Source: Arthrobacter sp. DWC3 (GTDB lineage Bacteria > Actinomycetota > Actinomycetes > Actinomycetales > Micrococcaceae). From it: a DNA stretch of 64,000 bases. The stretch is taken from NCBI RefSeq assembly GCF_002929375.1, contig NZ_PJIP01000011.1, positions 62,001 through 126,000 of the forward strand, read 5' to 3'. Positions 8,280 to 17,014 of this stretch are shown piece after piece. The notes below the pieces were generated by a model. It did no database searches, was not told the origin of the DNA, and was given only the letters and a program-made list of their open reading frames with translations. How positions within the stretch are numbered: the first letter of the stretch is position 1; every line of letters begins with the position of its first letter. Made by a program: the position numbers and the translations under genes.

Positions 8280-9320
8280 TCAGGCGCTGGGGCCGTCTTC
8301 GAGGTCGAGCGTGGGCTCGTCGGGCGTGGACAGGGTGAGCACGGCCTCCTCGATGCGCTCGTGGTCCTCGATGTCGCGCTCGACGGCGCGGAGGATCACG
8401 GCGACGTCGTGCTCCGGACGGTCGCCCACCAGGTCCACCGCCGCCACGAGGTACAGCCGCTCGGGGCCGACGTACTCGAGGTGCAGGTACGTGACGCGGT
8501 CGATGCTCGCGTGGGCGCTGAGGCGCCGGGCGACCGATCCGAGCAGGGCCGGGGACACCGCCTGGCCCACGAGGAAGCGGCGGTTCCTGTCGATCAGGAT
8601 CACCGCGATCACCCCGAGCAGCACGCCCACCAGGATGGACCCGATGGCGTCCGGCGCGGGCGAGCCGGTGAGCTGGTGCAGCAGGATGCCGAGGAACGCG
8701 ATGAGCAGCCCGAGGAGGGCGGCTGCGTCCTCCGCGAAGACCGCGCGGAGGGTCGGGTTCGACGTCGTCGACACGCTCTGCAGGGTACTGGTGCCCCGCT
8801 CCCGGCCGGCCTTCCGCGCCTGCCGGAACGCCTGCGTGAAGGAGATGCCCTCGAGGACGAAGGCGACGGCGAGGACGGCGTAGGCGATGCCGTAGTCCCC
8901 GGCCGGCTCGGGCTCGAGCAGCTGCTGCACCCCGTGGGTGATCGAGACGACGGCGCCGGCGGTGAAGAGGCCGAAGGCGGCGAACATCGACCAGACGTAC
9001 GCCTCGCGCCCGTACCCCATGGGGTGCGAGCGGTCCCGGTGGCGCTTGGACTTGCGTTCGGCGATGAGCAGGAAGATCTGGTTGCCGGTGTCCGCCCACG
9101 AATGCGCGGCCTCGGCCGTCATCGAGGCGGAGCCGGTGATCATCGCCGCGACAGTCTTGGCGCCGGCCACGAGGAGGTTCGCGACGAACGCGACGATGAC
9201 GGTCACGGGTTTGTCGCCGCCGGCGGACCCCTGCCGTGCTTCCTCCGCGGCGTGGGTGCCATCCACCACGGGCGCGGGTTCGTTCAGCCCTGCCGGGCCC
9301 TGTGCTGCCTGGGTCTTCAC
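8280..9320 (-). CDS. Cation diffusion facilitator transporter
   Basis: Proton-driven efflux carrier for divalent metals (Zn, Fe, Mn or Co; the metal is not predictable). 346 residues. After a 38-residue soluble N-terminus come about six membrane segments. The metal-site helix is AEAAHSWADTGNQ (HxxxD, near residue 72), and a second acidic site, SPAPDAIGSILVG, lies near 221. A C-terminal cytoplasmic domain of about 90 residues follows. It lies downstream of DUF2795, separated by a strong GC hairpin, so it probably has its own promoter. Confidence 0.93.
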   Translation of the reverse strand: MKTQAAQGPAGLNEPAPVVDGTHAAEEARQGSAGGDKPVTVIVAFVANLLVAGAKTVAAMITGSASMTAEAAHSWADTGNQIFLLIAERKSKRHRDRSHPMGYGREAYVWSMFAAFGLFTAGAVVSITHGVQQLLEPEPAGDYGIAYAVLAVAFVLEGISFTQAFRQARKAGRERGTSTLQSVSTTSNPTLRAVFAEDAAALLGLLIAFLGILLHQLTGSPAPDAIGSILVGVLLGVIAVILIDRNRRFLVGQAVSPALLGSVARRLSAHASIDRVTYLHLEYVGPERLYLVAAVDLVGDRPEHDVAVILRAVERDIEDHERIEEAVLTLSTPDEPTLDLEDGPSA

Positions 9321-9345
9321 CGTCGTCCTCCCGGAAGGGCCGGCC

Positions 9346-9377
9346 GCGGGAGGCGCGCCGGACGGCGCGCCTCCCGC
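9346..9377 (-). terminator. GC-rich hairpin between DUF2795 and CDF genes
   Basis: GCGGGAGGCGCGCC (9346-9359) and GGCGCGCCTCCCGC (9364-9377) form a perfect 14-bp stem with a 4-nt loop. No U-tract follows. It may end the DUF2795 transcript. Confidence 0.6.
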
Positions 9378-9399
9378 AGCCCTCGTACTGCCTGGACTA

Positions 9400-9588
9400 C
9401 TACTTCGATGCTTCCTTGTTCACGTCGGTCGGCGAGTCGAACTCCCGGTCGGGGAGGTTCTCCAGCGTCCCGAGGACGGCGTCGTCGGCGCCCTTGTCCT
9501 TCGCGTGCTTCACGAGGTCCTCCTTGGACGCCGGGTACTCCATGCCGCCCAGTGCCTTCTGGATGTCGATCGGACTCGGATCTGCCAT
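9400..9588 (-). CDS. DUF2795 domain protein, 62 aa
   Basis: Small acidic protein with the DUF2795 pattern: IDIQKALGGMEYPASKEDLV followed by a helical KHAKDKGADDAVLGTLENLP and a charged tail. In other bacteria this fold is small and DNA- or stress-linked by annotation only; the function is unknown. GGAGCACCAC precedes the ATG. Confidence 0.85.
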   Translation of the reverse strand: MADPSPIDIQKALGGMEYPASKEDLVKHAKDKGADDAVLGTLENLPDREFDSPTDVNKEASK

Positions 9589-9622
9589 GTGGTGCTCCTT
9601 CGTGTCGGTTCGTTCTCCGAAA

Positions 9623-9643
9623 GTGCTCCCGCGGCGGGAGCAC
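9623..9643 (-). terminator. Terminator after the GT2 gene
   Basis: GTGCTCCCG and CGGGAGCAC form a 9-bp stem with a 3-nt loop starting 3 nt after the GT2 stop. On the minus strand it is followed by TTTC. Confidence 0.7.
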
Positions 9644-9645
9644 CG

Positions 9646-10509
9646 TCACTGGCCCAGGATCACCCGGGCAGCGTCTATGTCACGGTCCGTCACCGTGGTG
9701 GGCGCCTCGAGGTGCACGGCGCCGGACGGGATGATGCCCGCCCCGCCGTACCGCTCCATCACGCGCCACTGGGCGGCCACGTCCTCCCCGGCGTGACCGG
9801 GCGGCAGGCGGTCCCAGAAGTCGAAACCGCCGCAGTCCACGAGGGCCTCCCGGTCGAACAGCACGCAGCCGCCCACCCAGGCGACGCGGTAGAGCCTCCA
9901 GCCGCCGGGCGGGATGCCGAGGTCGGCGGCGGCGTGGGCCAGGTTGGCGGCGTTGTGCAGTGGCCAGCGCGCGAAGCCCTCGGTGCCCGGACGGATCCGC
10001 TCCGGCACCACCTCGTTCCCGGGCCACAGCGCCAGCTCCGCGCGTTCGTGGGGCCTGCGGTCCCCGAGGTAGGACAGTCCCTGCACGGCCGAGCCGACGA
10101 AACCGCACCGCGCCTCCCGCAGCGCCCGGCACAGGCGGTCCAGCGAACCGGGCTCGAGCCAGACGTCGTCGTCGAGGAACAGGACGAAGGGCGCCCGCGC
10201 CAGGCCCAGCAGGTAGTGCCGGTGCTCGGCGAGGCCCCTGCGCGGCAGGTGCCGTTCGAGCTGCACCGGCCGCCCCTGGGCCTCGAGGACCCGCACCATG
10301 GCCCGCACGGCGGGCTGCACCCACGACGCCGCGTCCCCGTCGGTCTGGTCGCTCACGACGACGCGGAACGCCACGCCCTCCTGGGCCGCGAGGCCGGCGA
10401 GCGTCACCGCGAGCTCCGCGGGTCGCCCGAAGGACGGGATCAGCACGTCGACGGCCGGCTCGTCCGCCGGCGCCTCCAGCGCCCACTCGCCCGACCAGCG
10501 CGGGGTCAC
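9646..10509 (-). CDS. Glycosyltransferase family 2
   Basis: 287 residues, GT-A fold. VDVLIPSFGRPAEL near residue 18 starts the nucleotide-binding half, and FLDDDVWLEPGSLDRL near 106 carries the DXD metal site. A later AGEDVAAQWR (about 247) fits the acceptor/ED region. No membrane segment is seen. The GTG start overlaps the stop of the upstream hldE-type gene by 4 nt (GTGA), so the two are translationally coupled. Linkage to ADP-heptose genes suggests a role in the same glycan; donor and acceptor are unknown. Confidence 0.88.
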   Translation of the reverse strand: MTPRWSGEWALEAPADEPAVDVLIPSFGRPAELAVTLAGLAAQEGVAFRVVVSDQTDGDAASWVQPAVRAMVRVLEAQGRPVQLERHLPRRGLAEHRHYLLGLARAPFVLFLDDDVWLEPGSLDRLCRALREARCGFVGSAVQGLSYLGDRRPHERAELALWPGNEVVPERIRPGTEGFARWPLHNAANLAHAAADLGIPPGGWRLYRVAWVGGCVLFDREALVDCGGFDFWDRLPPGHAGEDVAAQWRVMERYGGAGIIPSGAVHLEAPTTVTDRDIDAARVILGQ

Positions 10510-12074
10510 GATGCGTCGTCCCCTCCGGGCGCGGACCGGATCCTGCGGACGACGGCCGCGGTGGAGCGCTCCGGCACGTAGTCGAGGATGCTCACGCGTC
10601 CGCCGCAGGCCTCGACGGCCGGCGTCTCCTCGAGCATCTGCGCGGTGTAGTCGCCGCCCTTCGCGTACACGTCGGGCCTCAGCAGTTCGATGAGCGGCAC
10701 GAGGGTGTCCGAGGCGAACACCGTCACGTAGTCCACGCAGCTCAGGGACGCGATGATGCCCGCGCGGTCCGCGATCGGGTTGATGGGGCGGTCGGGGCCC
10801 TTGAGCCGGCGCACCCCGGCGTCGTCGTTCAGGGCGACCACCAGCACGTCGCCGAGCTGCTTGGCCTGGTTGAGGGAGCGGGTGTGGCCGCGGTGCAGCA
10901 CGTCGAAGCACCCGTTGGTCAGGACGATCCGCTTGCCGGCGGCGCGGTCCTCGGCGACCCGCCGCAGCAGTTCCTCCGTGGTGAGCGCCGTGTCGGCGAC
11001 CTGCTGCAGGTGGCCCGTGAGGTCCGCCGTCGTGCACACGGAGGTGCCGGGCCGGTGCACCACCACGTCCGCGGCGGCCTGGGCGAGGTCGAGGCTCGTG
11101 GTGAGGGGCAGGCCCGCGGCGCGCGCGGCGGTGAGGCTCGCGACGAACGTGTCGCCGGCCCCGGAGGCCTGCCGCTCGCTGGCGGGCCGCGCCCAGGTCC
11201 GGTGTTCCTCGCCGTCCCGGCCGAGCAGCACGGTGCCGTCCCGGTCCAGGGTCACCACGACGGCGGCGGCGTTCGTCGCCGCGAGGAGCTCGTCCCTGCG
11301 GGCGGCGACGGTCGCTGCCCTGTCGGAGCGCGGGTCGAGTCGGACGGCGAGCACCTGCGCGGCCTCCTGCGCGTTCGGTGTGACGATGTCCGGTCCGAGG
11401 GTAGACCAGGCCGCGGTGTCGTGGGCGTCGACCACGACGAGCGGTCCCGGTCCCTCGACGAGGGCCTGCCCCAGCGCAGTACGGACCTCGTCGCCGAGCG
11501 CCCCGGAGCCGTAGTCGCACACCATGACGGCATCGGCATCGGCGACGGCGGCGGGGACGGCGGCGGCCAGCGCGGCGAGGGCCGACGCGGGCAGCCCGTC
11601 GTGCGTGTCGTCGAGGCGGAGCATGACCTGGTCCCCGCCGAGGATCCGGTACTTCGTGGTGGTGCCGACGCGGGGGTCCTGCAGGAGGTGGGTGGTGTCC
11701 ACGCCCGCGTCCTCGAGGATGCCGCGCAACCGCCGTCCGGCGTCGTCCGTGCCGATCAGGCCGCACATCCGCACGTGCGCGCCGAGCGCCGCGAGGTTCA
11801 TCGCCGTGTTCGCCGCGCCGCCGGCCGCGTAGTCGCGCCGCGTGATGTCCACGACGGGTGCGGGCGCCTCCCGGCAGAAGCGCTCGATGGTGCCGCTCCA
11901 CCAGCCGTCCAGCATGGCGTCGCCGATCACCGTGACGGCGGGGGCGCGGTCCGCGATGGCCGCCGGGACCCAGGCGGCGAGGCCGCGGACCTCCGCGAGG
12001 TCGTCCTCGGGCTCGTGCACGCGCGGCGTCGTGCCCCCTCCGTGGCCGGCGTGGTCCTGCAGCGCGTCGTCCAT
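10506..12074 (-). CDS. hldE: HldE-type heptose-7-P kinase / heptose-1-P adenylyltransferase (copy 1)
   Basis: 522 residues (E. coli HldE has 477). The N-terminal PfkB kinase carries GDAMLDGWWSG, the substrate motif YAAGGAANTAMNL near residue 88 and the catalytic ASGAGDTF near 303. The C-terminal nucleotidyltransferase carries TNGCFDVLHRGH near 392 (HxGH), the KGPDRPINP loop and VYAKGGDY. Both halves therefore look active for D-glycero-D-manno-heptose 7-phosphate to ADP-heptose, with a GmhB phosphatase acting between them. The ATG overlaps the aldehyde dehydrogenase stop by 1 nt (TGATG). A second, more divergent copy lies at 15650-17014. Confidence 0.92.
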   Translation of the reverse strand: MDDALQDHAGHGGGTTPRVHEPEDDLAEVRGLAAWVPAAIADRAPAVTVIGDAMLDGWWSGTIERFCREAPAPVVDITRRDYAAGGAANTAMNLAALGAHVRMCGLIGTDDAGRRLRGILEDAGVDTTHLLQDPRVGTTTKYRILGGDQVMLRLDDTHDGLPASALAALAAAVPAAVADADAVMVCDYGSGALGDEVRTALGQALVEGPGPLVVVDAHDTAAWSTLGPDIVTPNAQEAAQVLAVRLDPRSDRAATVAARRDELLAATNAAAVVVTLDRDGTVLLGRDGEEHRTWARPASERQASGAGDTFVASLTAARAAGLPLTTSLDLAQAAADVVVHRPGTSVCTTADLTGHLQQVADTALTTEELLRRVAEDRAAGKRIVLTNGCFDVLHRGHTRSLNQAKQLGDVLVVALNDDAGVRRLKGPDRPINPIADRAGIIASLSCVDYVTVFASDTLVPLIELLRPDVYAKGGDYTAQMLEETPAVEACGGRVSILDYVPERSTAAVVRRIRSAPGGDDAS

Positions 12075-13486
12075 CACAGGCCCTGCTGCGGAGGGGAACT
12101 GATGTGGACCACCTTCACGAGGGCGAACTCGTCGAGCAGTTCGGGACCGTAGCCGAAGCCCGCACCGCTGATGCCGCGGGGCTGCGCCGAGCCGCCGGGC
12201 GCGCCGCCGAAGACGGCGTTGACCTTGACGGTGCCGACGGACAGCCCGGCGACGGCCTGCTGTGCGTGCGCGATGCCTCCGGTCAGCACGGAGGCCGCGA
12301 GCCCGTAGGGGCCGGCCGCGGCGAGGCGCAGGCCCTCCTCGAAGCTGTCGACCACGGTGACGGGCGCCACCGGGCCGAAGGTCTCCTCGGTCATGACGGT
12401 CATCGCGTCGGTGCAGTCCGTCAGCACGGTGGCCGGGTAGTGGGCGCCGGGGCCGTCCGGTACGTGGCCGCCCTCGAGGCACTGCGCTCCGAGGTCCAGC
12501 GCCTCCGAGACCTGCGCGTCCACGATGTCCCGCATGCGGCGGTCCACGAGCGGGGCGAAGTCGCCGCTCGTGTTGCGGGTCCGTGCCTCCTCGGTGAGCG
12601 CGGCGAGGAAGGGCTCGGCGACGGCACGGTGCACGTAGATGCGTTCCACGGAGGTGCAGATCTGCCCGCTGTTGGCGAAGGCGCCGAGTGCCGCCTGGCC
12701 TGCGGCCCACACGGGGTCGACGTCGGCGTCGACGATCAGGGGGTCGTTGCCGCCGTTCTCGCGGATGACGTGCGCGCCGGTGAGCGACGCCGCCCGCGCG
12801 ATGCGCGCCCCGGTGGCGCTCGAGCCGACGTGCGCGAAGACGTCCACGCCCGTCTCCATGGTGATCATCTGGCCCACGCCGGCACCGCCGGTCAGGGTCG
12901 TCAGGACGCCGTCGGGGAAGGCCGGCCGCAGCAGCCGCCCGAGCAGCTCGCCCACGTGGGGGCACCGCTCGCTGGGCTTGTGGATGACGGCGTTGCCCGT
13001 GACGAGCGCGGCACCGATGAGCCCGGCGGCCACGGCCACGGGGTCGTTCCAGGGCGTCAGGAGCGCGGCGACCCCGCGCGGTTCGGCGACGGTGTAGTCG
13101 GTCGCCGTGACGGCGCCCCGCAGGCTGAGCCCGCGGTGCACGGGGCCGAGCTCCGCGTACTGCTCGAGCGTGGCGATCCCGGCCTCCACGCCGCCGAGCG
13201 CGTCGCCGAAGGGCTTACCGGTCTCCCGGGTGTTGAGTTCCGCGAGTTCACGGGCGCCGGCCCGCAGCGCCGCGGCAGCGTGCCGGAGGGCGGTACCGCG
13301 GTCCGCGGGGCTCGTGGCCGCCCATTCGGGCTGCACGGCCCGTGCCAGGGAGACGGCGAGCGCCACCTGGTCCCGGTTCACCGAGGGCAGCGTGCCCACC
13401 TCGCTGCCGTCGCGCGGGTCGAGGATGGTGAGGGACTCGTCGTCCTGCACATCAAGCAGGGGGTGTGCCTGGGCGTTGATGGACAT
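12074..13486 (-). CDS. Aldehyde dehydrogenase family protein
   Basis: 470 residues, NAD(P)-dependent aldehyde dehydrogenase fold, first gene of the ALDH-hldE-GT2 unit. The cofactor region is PWNDPVAVAAG...VIHKPSER near residues 140-172. The catalytic Glu is in RENGGNDPLIV near 244 and the catalytic Cys in SGQICTSVERIYV near 277. The usual ELGGK is replaced by ENGGN, a notable change next to the catalytic Glu. Coupling to hldE suggests the substrate may be a sugar- or lipid-derived aldehyde, but this is inference. AAGGAG precedes the ATG. Confidence 0.9.
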   Translation of the reverse strand: MSINAQAHPLLDVQDDESLTILDPRDGSEVGTLPSVNRDQVALAVSLARAVQPEWAATSPADRGTALRHAAAALRAGARELAELNTRETGKPFGDALGGVEAGIATLEQYAELGPVHRGLSLRGAVTATDYTVAEPRGVAALLTPWNDPVAVAAGLIGAALVTGNAVIHKPSERCPHVGELLGRLLRPAFPDGVLTTLTGGAGVGQMITMETGVDVFAHVGSSATGARIARAASLTGAHVIRENGGNDPLIVDADVDPVWAAGQAALGAFANSGQICTSVERIYVHRAVAEPFLAALTEEARTRNTSGDFAPLVDRRMRDIVDAQVSEALDLGAQCLEGGHVPDGPGAHYPATVLTDCTDAMTVMTEETFGPVAPVTVVDSFEEGLRLAAAGPYGLAASVLTGGIAHAQQAVAGLSVGTVKVNAVFGGAPGGSAQPRGISGAGFGYGPELLDEFALVKVVHISSPPQQGL

Positions 13487-13546
13487 TGCGCTCCTTGATG
13501 TCGTGTACTCGCCGCGGCGTTCTCCCGCGGCACGTCTACCGGTCCC

Positions 13547-13571
13547 GTACCCGCCTCCCGTGCTTTCACAC
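13547..13571 (-). promoter_or_regulatory. Candidate stress-sigma promoter of the ALDH-hldE-GT2 operon
   Basis: On the minus strand GTGTGA (13571-13566), 13 nt and GGGTAC (13552-13547) resemble the GTTTAA-N12-14-GGGTA pattern of SigB/SigF-family promoters. The -10 half is good and the -35 half is weak. The leader would be about 55 nt. Confidence 0.35.
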
Positions 13572-13739
13572 AGGGCGCCCGTCGATTTCTGCGCCCCGCG
13601 CGGTCATCAGCACGCTTAGCATATGGTGGCACGAGGAGGAGCAGCGGGTCTCCTGCTCCCGGCGAAGGCATTGACAGCGCCGCCGGTGGCGCACGGCCCG
13701 CGGCATCCGGCGAACGACGACACGAACGGGGAGCACTTC

Positions 13740-14894
13740 ATGCGGCAGGGCGACACCACGACGGCGGACTTCGGCGGGCGGCAGGACCAGGCGCGCTCGG
13801 TAGGGCCGGTGCTCGCGCCGTTCGAGGGGATCCGGAGCATCGCCGTCCTGCGCGGCGGCGGCCTCGGTGACCTCATGTTCGCCCTGCCCGCCATCGCAGC
13901 CCTGAAGGACCGCTACCCCGAGGCCCGGATCACCCTGCTCGGCATGCCCGGGCACGCGGCGCTGCTCGACGGCAGGCCCGGTCCGGTGACCGCGGTCCAG
14001 GAGCTCCCGGTCTTCCCCGGCGTCCGCCCCGGCGACGAGGATCCGCAGGCCGTCGAGGAGTTCTTCGCCACCGTTCGCGGGTCCTTCGACCTCGCCGTGC
14101 AGCTACACGGCGGCGGCCGCAACTCCAACCCGTTCCTGCTGCGGCTCGGTGCCCGCCACACCATCGGTACGCGCACGCCCGATGCCGTGGCGCTGGAGCG
14201 GACCGTCCCGTACGTCTACTACCAGCACGAGGTGTTCCGTGCCCTGGAGGTGGTGGGGCTGGCCGGTGCGGTGCCGCGGGACCTCGAGCCGCGCGTCGAG
14301 GTGCTGCCCGCGGAGCAGGAGCGTGCCGCGCAGCTGACCGGCGCGGGCCCCGTGGCGCTGCACCCCGGCGCCACGGATCCGCGCCGCCGGTGGCCGTCGT
14401 CGTCGTTCGCGGAGGTCGCGGTGCGTGCCGCGGCGGACGGCTGCGAGGTGGTGGTGGTCGGTGACGCTTCCGACGCCCCGACGGCGGAGGAGATCGTCCG
14501 CCTGGCGCTCGCCGCGGACCCGACGGCGGACGTCCGGTCGCTCGCCGGGCAGCTGACCCTCGGGGAGCTGACCGGCGTGCTGGCCCGCAGCGCCGTGATG
14601 GTCGGGAACGACAGCGGCCCGCGCCACCTGGCGCAGGCCGTGGGGACCCCGACCGTCGGGGTCTACTGGATCGGCAACGTCATCAACGCCGGGGCGATGG
14701 GCCGCAGTCTCCACCGCGTGCACTTCTCCTGGGTGACGCAGTGCCCCGTGTGCGGGGTGGACGTCACGCAGGTGGGCTGGACCGCCGAACGATGCGAGCA
14801 CGATGACTCGTTCGTCGCGGCGGTCCGGCCCGACGCCGTCTACGCGGACGTGGCGGAACTCAGGGCCACGAGCCTTCTTCTGCGTGGGCGATGA
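13740..14894 (+). CDS. Glycosyltransferase family 9 (heptosyltransferase-like), copy 1
   Basis: 384 residues, GT-B fold like WaaC/WaaF, which transfer heptose from ADP-heptose. The N-terminal half has VLRGGGLGDLMFALPAI near residue 38 and LLGMPGHAALLDG. The donor half has VALHPGATDPRRRWP near 204 and the family hallmark VMVGNDSGPRHLAQAVGTP near 285. The ATG at 13740 follows GGGGAG. The frame is open 39 codons further up, but a TAGCAT hexamer abuts that earlier ATG, so the shorter form is preferred. Its 3' end overlaps the convergent SDR gene by 35 nt. Confidence 0.88.
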   Translation: MRQGDTTTADFGGRQDQARSVGPVLAPFEGIRSIAVLRGGGLGDLMFALPAIAALKDRYPEARITLLGMPGHAALLDGRPGPVTAVQELPVFPGVRPGDEDPQAVEEFFATVRGSFDLAVQLHGGGRNSNPFLLRLGARHTIGTRTPDAVALERTVPYVYYQHEVFRALEVVGLAGAVPRDLEPRVEVLPAEQERAAQLTGAGPVALHPGATDPRRRWPSSSFAEVAVRAAADGCEVVVVGDASDAPTAEEIVRLALAADPTADVRSLAGQLTLGELTGVLARSAVMVGNDSGPRHLAQAVGTPTVGVYWIGNVINAGAMGRSLHRVHFSWVTQCPVCGVDVTQVGWTAERCEHDDSFVAAVRPDAVYADVAELRATSLLLRGR

Positions 14895-15585
14895 CCATCT
14901 CGCGGATCTCGCAGCTCTTGGGCTGCGAGAGCGCGAAGAGGATCGCCTCGGCCACGCGCTCGGGATCGTTCAGGCGTGAATCGTCCTGCGGCTTGTACTG
15001 CTCGTCGCGGTCATCGAAGAACCGGGTCTTCATGCCGCCCGGGATGATCGTGGTGACGCCGATCTGCCCGGCGGTCTCCGCGGCGAGGGCCTGCGAGAAC
15101 CCCATCACCCCGAACTTCGAGGCGCAGTAGGCCGTCGCGTCGCCCACGGCCTTGATGCCGAGGGTGGAGGCGATGGTGACCACGCGGCCGTGCGTCTGCT
15201 TCAGGTACGGCAGGGCGGCGCGGGCGGTCGACGCGGTGCCCATCAGGTTCACACCGATCACCTTCTCCCACTCGTCCGCGGGGACGGTGTCGAGCGCACC
15301 GCAGCGGTCGATGCCCGCGGCCGTGACGACGGCGTCGAGGCCGTCCATCGTCTCCGCGGCCTCCCGGACGGCCGCCTCGACGGCCCGGCGGTCGGCGACG
15401 TCGACCTCGAAGGCCTTGACGCCGGTCACGCGGCTGATGTCGCGGTCGAGCACCACGGGGGTGCCTCCCGCCGCGAGGACGCCCTGCACTATGGCCGCGC
15501 CGAGGCCGGAGCCTCCGCCGGTCACCAGGACGCGTCCCGGGTTGAAGCCGTTGCCTGCCGGGCTTGCTGTCGTGTTCTCGGTCAT
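14860..15585 (-). CDS. Short-chain dehydrogenase/reductase
   Basis: 241 residues, classical SDR. The NAD(P) motif is VTGGGSGLGAAI near residue 20, the catalytic Ser is in TIASTLG and the YxxxK is in TAYCASKFGVMG near 143. It is far shorter than HldD epimerases (about 310 residues, extended SDR) and lacks their look, so it should not be taken as the missing epimerase. It is last in the gmhB-to-SDR direction, 64 nt after hldE copy 2, with its own AAAGGAA ribosome-binding site. The substrate is unknown. Confidence 0.9.
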   Translation of the reverse strand: MTENTTASPAGNGFNPGRVLVTGGGSGLGAAIVQGVLAAGGTPVVLDRDISRVTGVKAFEVDVADRRAVEAAVREAAETMDGLDAVVTAAGIDRCGALDTVPADEWEKVIGVNLMGTASTARAALPYLKQTHGRVVTIASTLGIKAVGDATAYCASKFGVMGFSQALAAETAGQIGVTTIIPGGMKTRFFDDRDEQYKPQDDSRLNDPERVAEAILFALSQPKSCEIREMVIAHAEEGSWP

Positions 15586-15649
15586 GCTGTTCCTTTCGTG
15601 GTGTTGCTCCCGGCCTGCTGGATCCGGCCGGGTGCGGGTCTGCAGCGCG

Positions 15650-17014
15650 TCAGCCCACACGGGCGAGCGCGGCTGCAAGTTTCGTGGTGGAGCGGGCCGG
15701 GATGTACGGGACGGTGACCGTCCGGCCGCCCCAGCTGCTCACGAGGGCGGCCTCGGGCAGGTCCTCGGCGGCGTAGTCCCCGCCCTTGACCCAGATGTCG
15801 GGCTGGAGGCGGGAGATGGCGTTCTCGGGCGTCGATTCGCCGAAGACGAGGACGGCGTCCACGCACTCGAGGGCGGAGAGCAGTTCGGCGCGGTCCTCCT
15901 GCTTGATGATCGGCCGGCTCTCGCCCTTCAGCCCCCGGACGGACTCGTCCGAGTTGAGGAGCACGATCAGGCAGTCGCCCAGCCGGCGGGCGGCCGCGAG
16001 CGTACGGGCGTGCCCTGCGTGGAGGAGGTCGAAGCATCCGCCGGTGGCCACGACCGTGCCGCCGGCCTCCCGCGTGCGGCGCGCGACGTCGAGGGCGTCG
16101 AGTCCGTCGACGGGCAGCTGCTGCGGCGCCTCCTGCCGGCGGCCCATGGCGCTCACGCCCCCGGAGCCGAGGAACCGCGCGGCGGCCTCGGTGGCCTGCT
16201 GGGCCGCGGCGTCGATCGGCTCGCCCCCGGCGAGGGCGACGGCGAGCGCCGACGCGAAGCGGTCGCCTGCACCGCAGGGGTCCGTGGCGCTGACCTTGGG
16301 AGCGGGCACCACCTGGGGCAGGAGGCCCGCCGCGGCGACGAGCGCCCCGTGCTCACCCATGGTGACGAGCACGGCGCGGCTGCGCCACGAGGCGAGGAGG
16401 GAATCCGCGGCGGCCGCGGCGCCACGCGTGCCGGACCCCTGCACGTCGGCGAAGCGGAGCGCCTCGCCGAGGTTCGGGGTCACTGCCGCGACGCCGGGGA
16501 CGGGCCGGGCGCCCGCGGGGTGCGGGTCCCAGACCACGGGCGTGGTCGCGGCGAGTGCCTCGAGGCGGGCACGCAGCGCTTCGTCGGCGAGGAGGCCGCG
16601 CCCGTAGTCCGCGGCGATGATGGCGTCCGCACCCTCGAGCGCCGCGAGCATGTCCTCGGTGCAGTCCGGGGCCGGGGGCAGGGCGCAGCCCTCGTCGAAG
16701 CGCACCACGGGCTGCCCGGAGGCGCGCACGCGGGTCTTGACGGGGGTCGGGGCACCGGAGGGGCCGGCCACCACGGTGATGCCCCCGAGTTCGGCGCGCA
16801 GCAGGCCGGCGGCGGCGTCCTCCCCGAGGACCGTGACGAGGACGGCCTCGTGGCCGTCGGCCTCGAGCATGCGCGCCACGAGCCCGGCACCGCCGGCGCG
16901 GCGCCGGACGGCGTCGACGTCGACCACCGGCACGGGTGCGTCCGGTGACAGGCGCCCGGCGTCGCCCGAGAGGTCGGTGTCGAGCAGGACGTCGCCCACC
17001 ACCACGATCCTCAT
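15650..17014 (-). CDS. HldE-type kinase/adenylyltransferase fusion, divergent copy 2
   Basis: 454 residues. The PfkB half starts [12 protein letters not shown] and keeps DPCGAGDRFASA near residue 257. At the substrate motif it reads RAGGAGLVARML (near 41), where copy 1 and E. coli-type enzymes have GGAAN, so the Asn is lost. The nucleotidyltransferase half is intact by motif: TGGCFDLLHAGH near 331, KGESRPII and VKGGDY. The protein may have altered kinase specificity, or use only its adenylyltransferase. The ATG overlaps the gmhA stop by 4 nt (ATGA), tying it to the gmhB operon. Confidence 0.88.
   Translation of the reverse strand: MRIVVVGDVLLDTDLSGDAGRLSPDAPVPVVDVDAVRRRAGGAGLVARMLEADGHEAVLVTVLGEDAAAGLLRAELGGITVVAGPSGAPTPVKTRVRASGQPVVRFDEGCALPPAPDCTEDMLAALEGADAIIAADYGRGLLADEALRARLEALAATTPVVWDPHPAGARPVPGVAAVTPNLGEALRFADVQGSGTRGAAAAADSLLASWRSRAVLVTMGEHGALVAAAGLLPQVVPAPKVSATDPCGAGDRFASALAVALAGGEPIDAAAQQATEAAARFLGSGGVSAMGRRQEAPQQLPVDGLDALDVARRTREAGGTVVATGGCFDLLHAGHARTLAAARRLGDCLIVLLNSDESVRGLKGESRPIIKQEDRAELLSALECVDAVLVFGESTPENAISRLQPDIWVKGGDYAAEDLPEAALVSSWGGRTVTVPYIPARSTTKLAAALARVG

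Noticed and set aside
13623-13739. Longer N-terminus for GT9 copy 1
   Set aside because: The added 39 residues are Ala/Pro/Gly filler ahead of the GT9 fold, and a TAGCAT hexamer directly abuts that ATG so transcription would begin after it.
14860-15585. SDR as the missing HldD epimerase
   Set aside because: At 241 residues with a classical YCASK site it lacks the extended substrate domain of HldD (about 310 residues).
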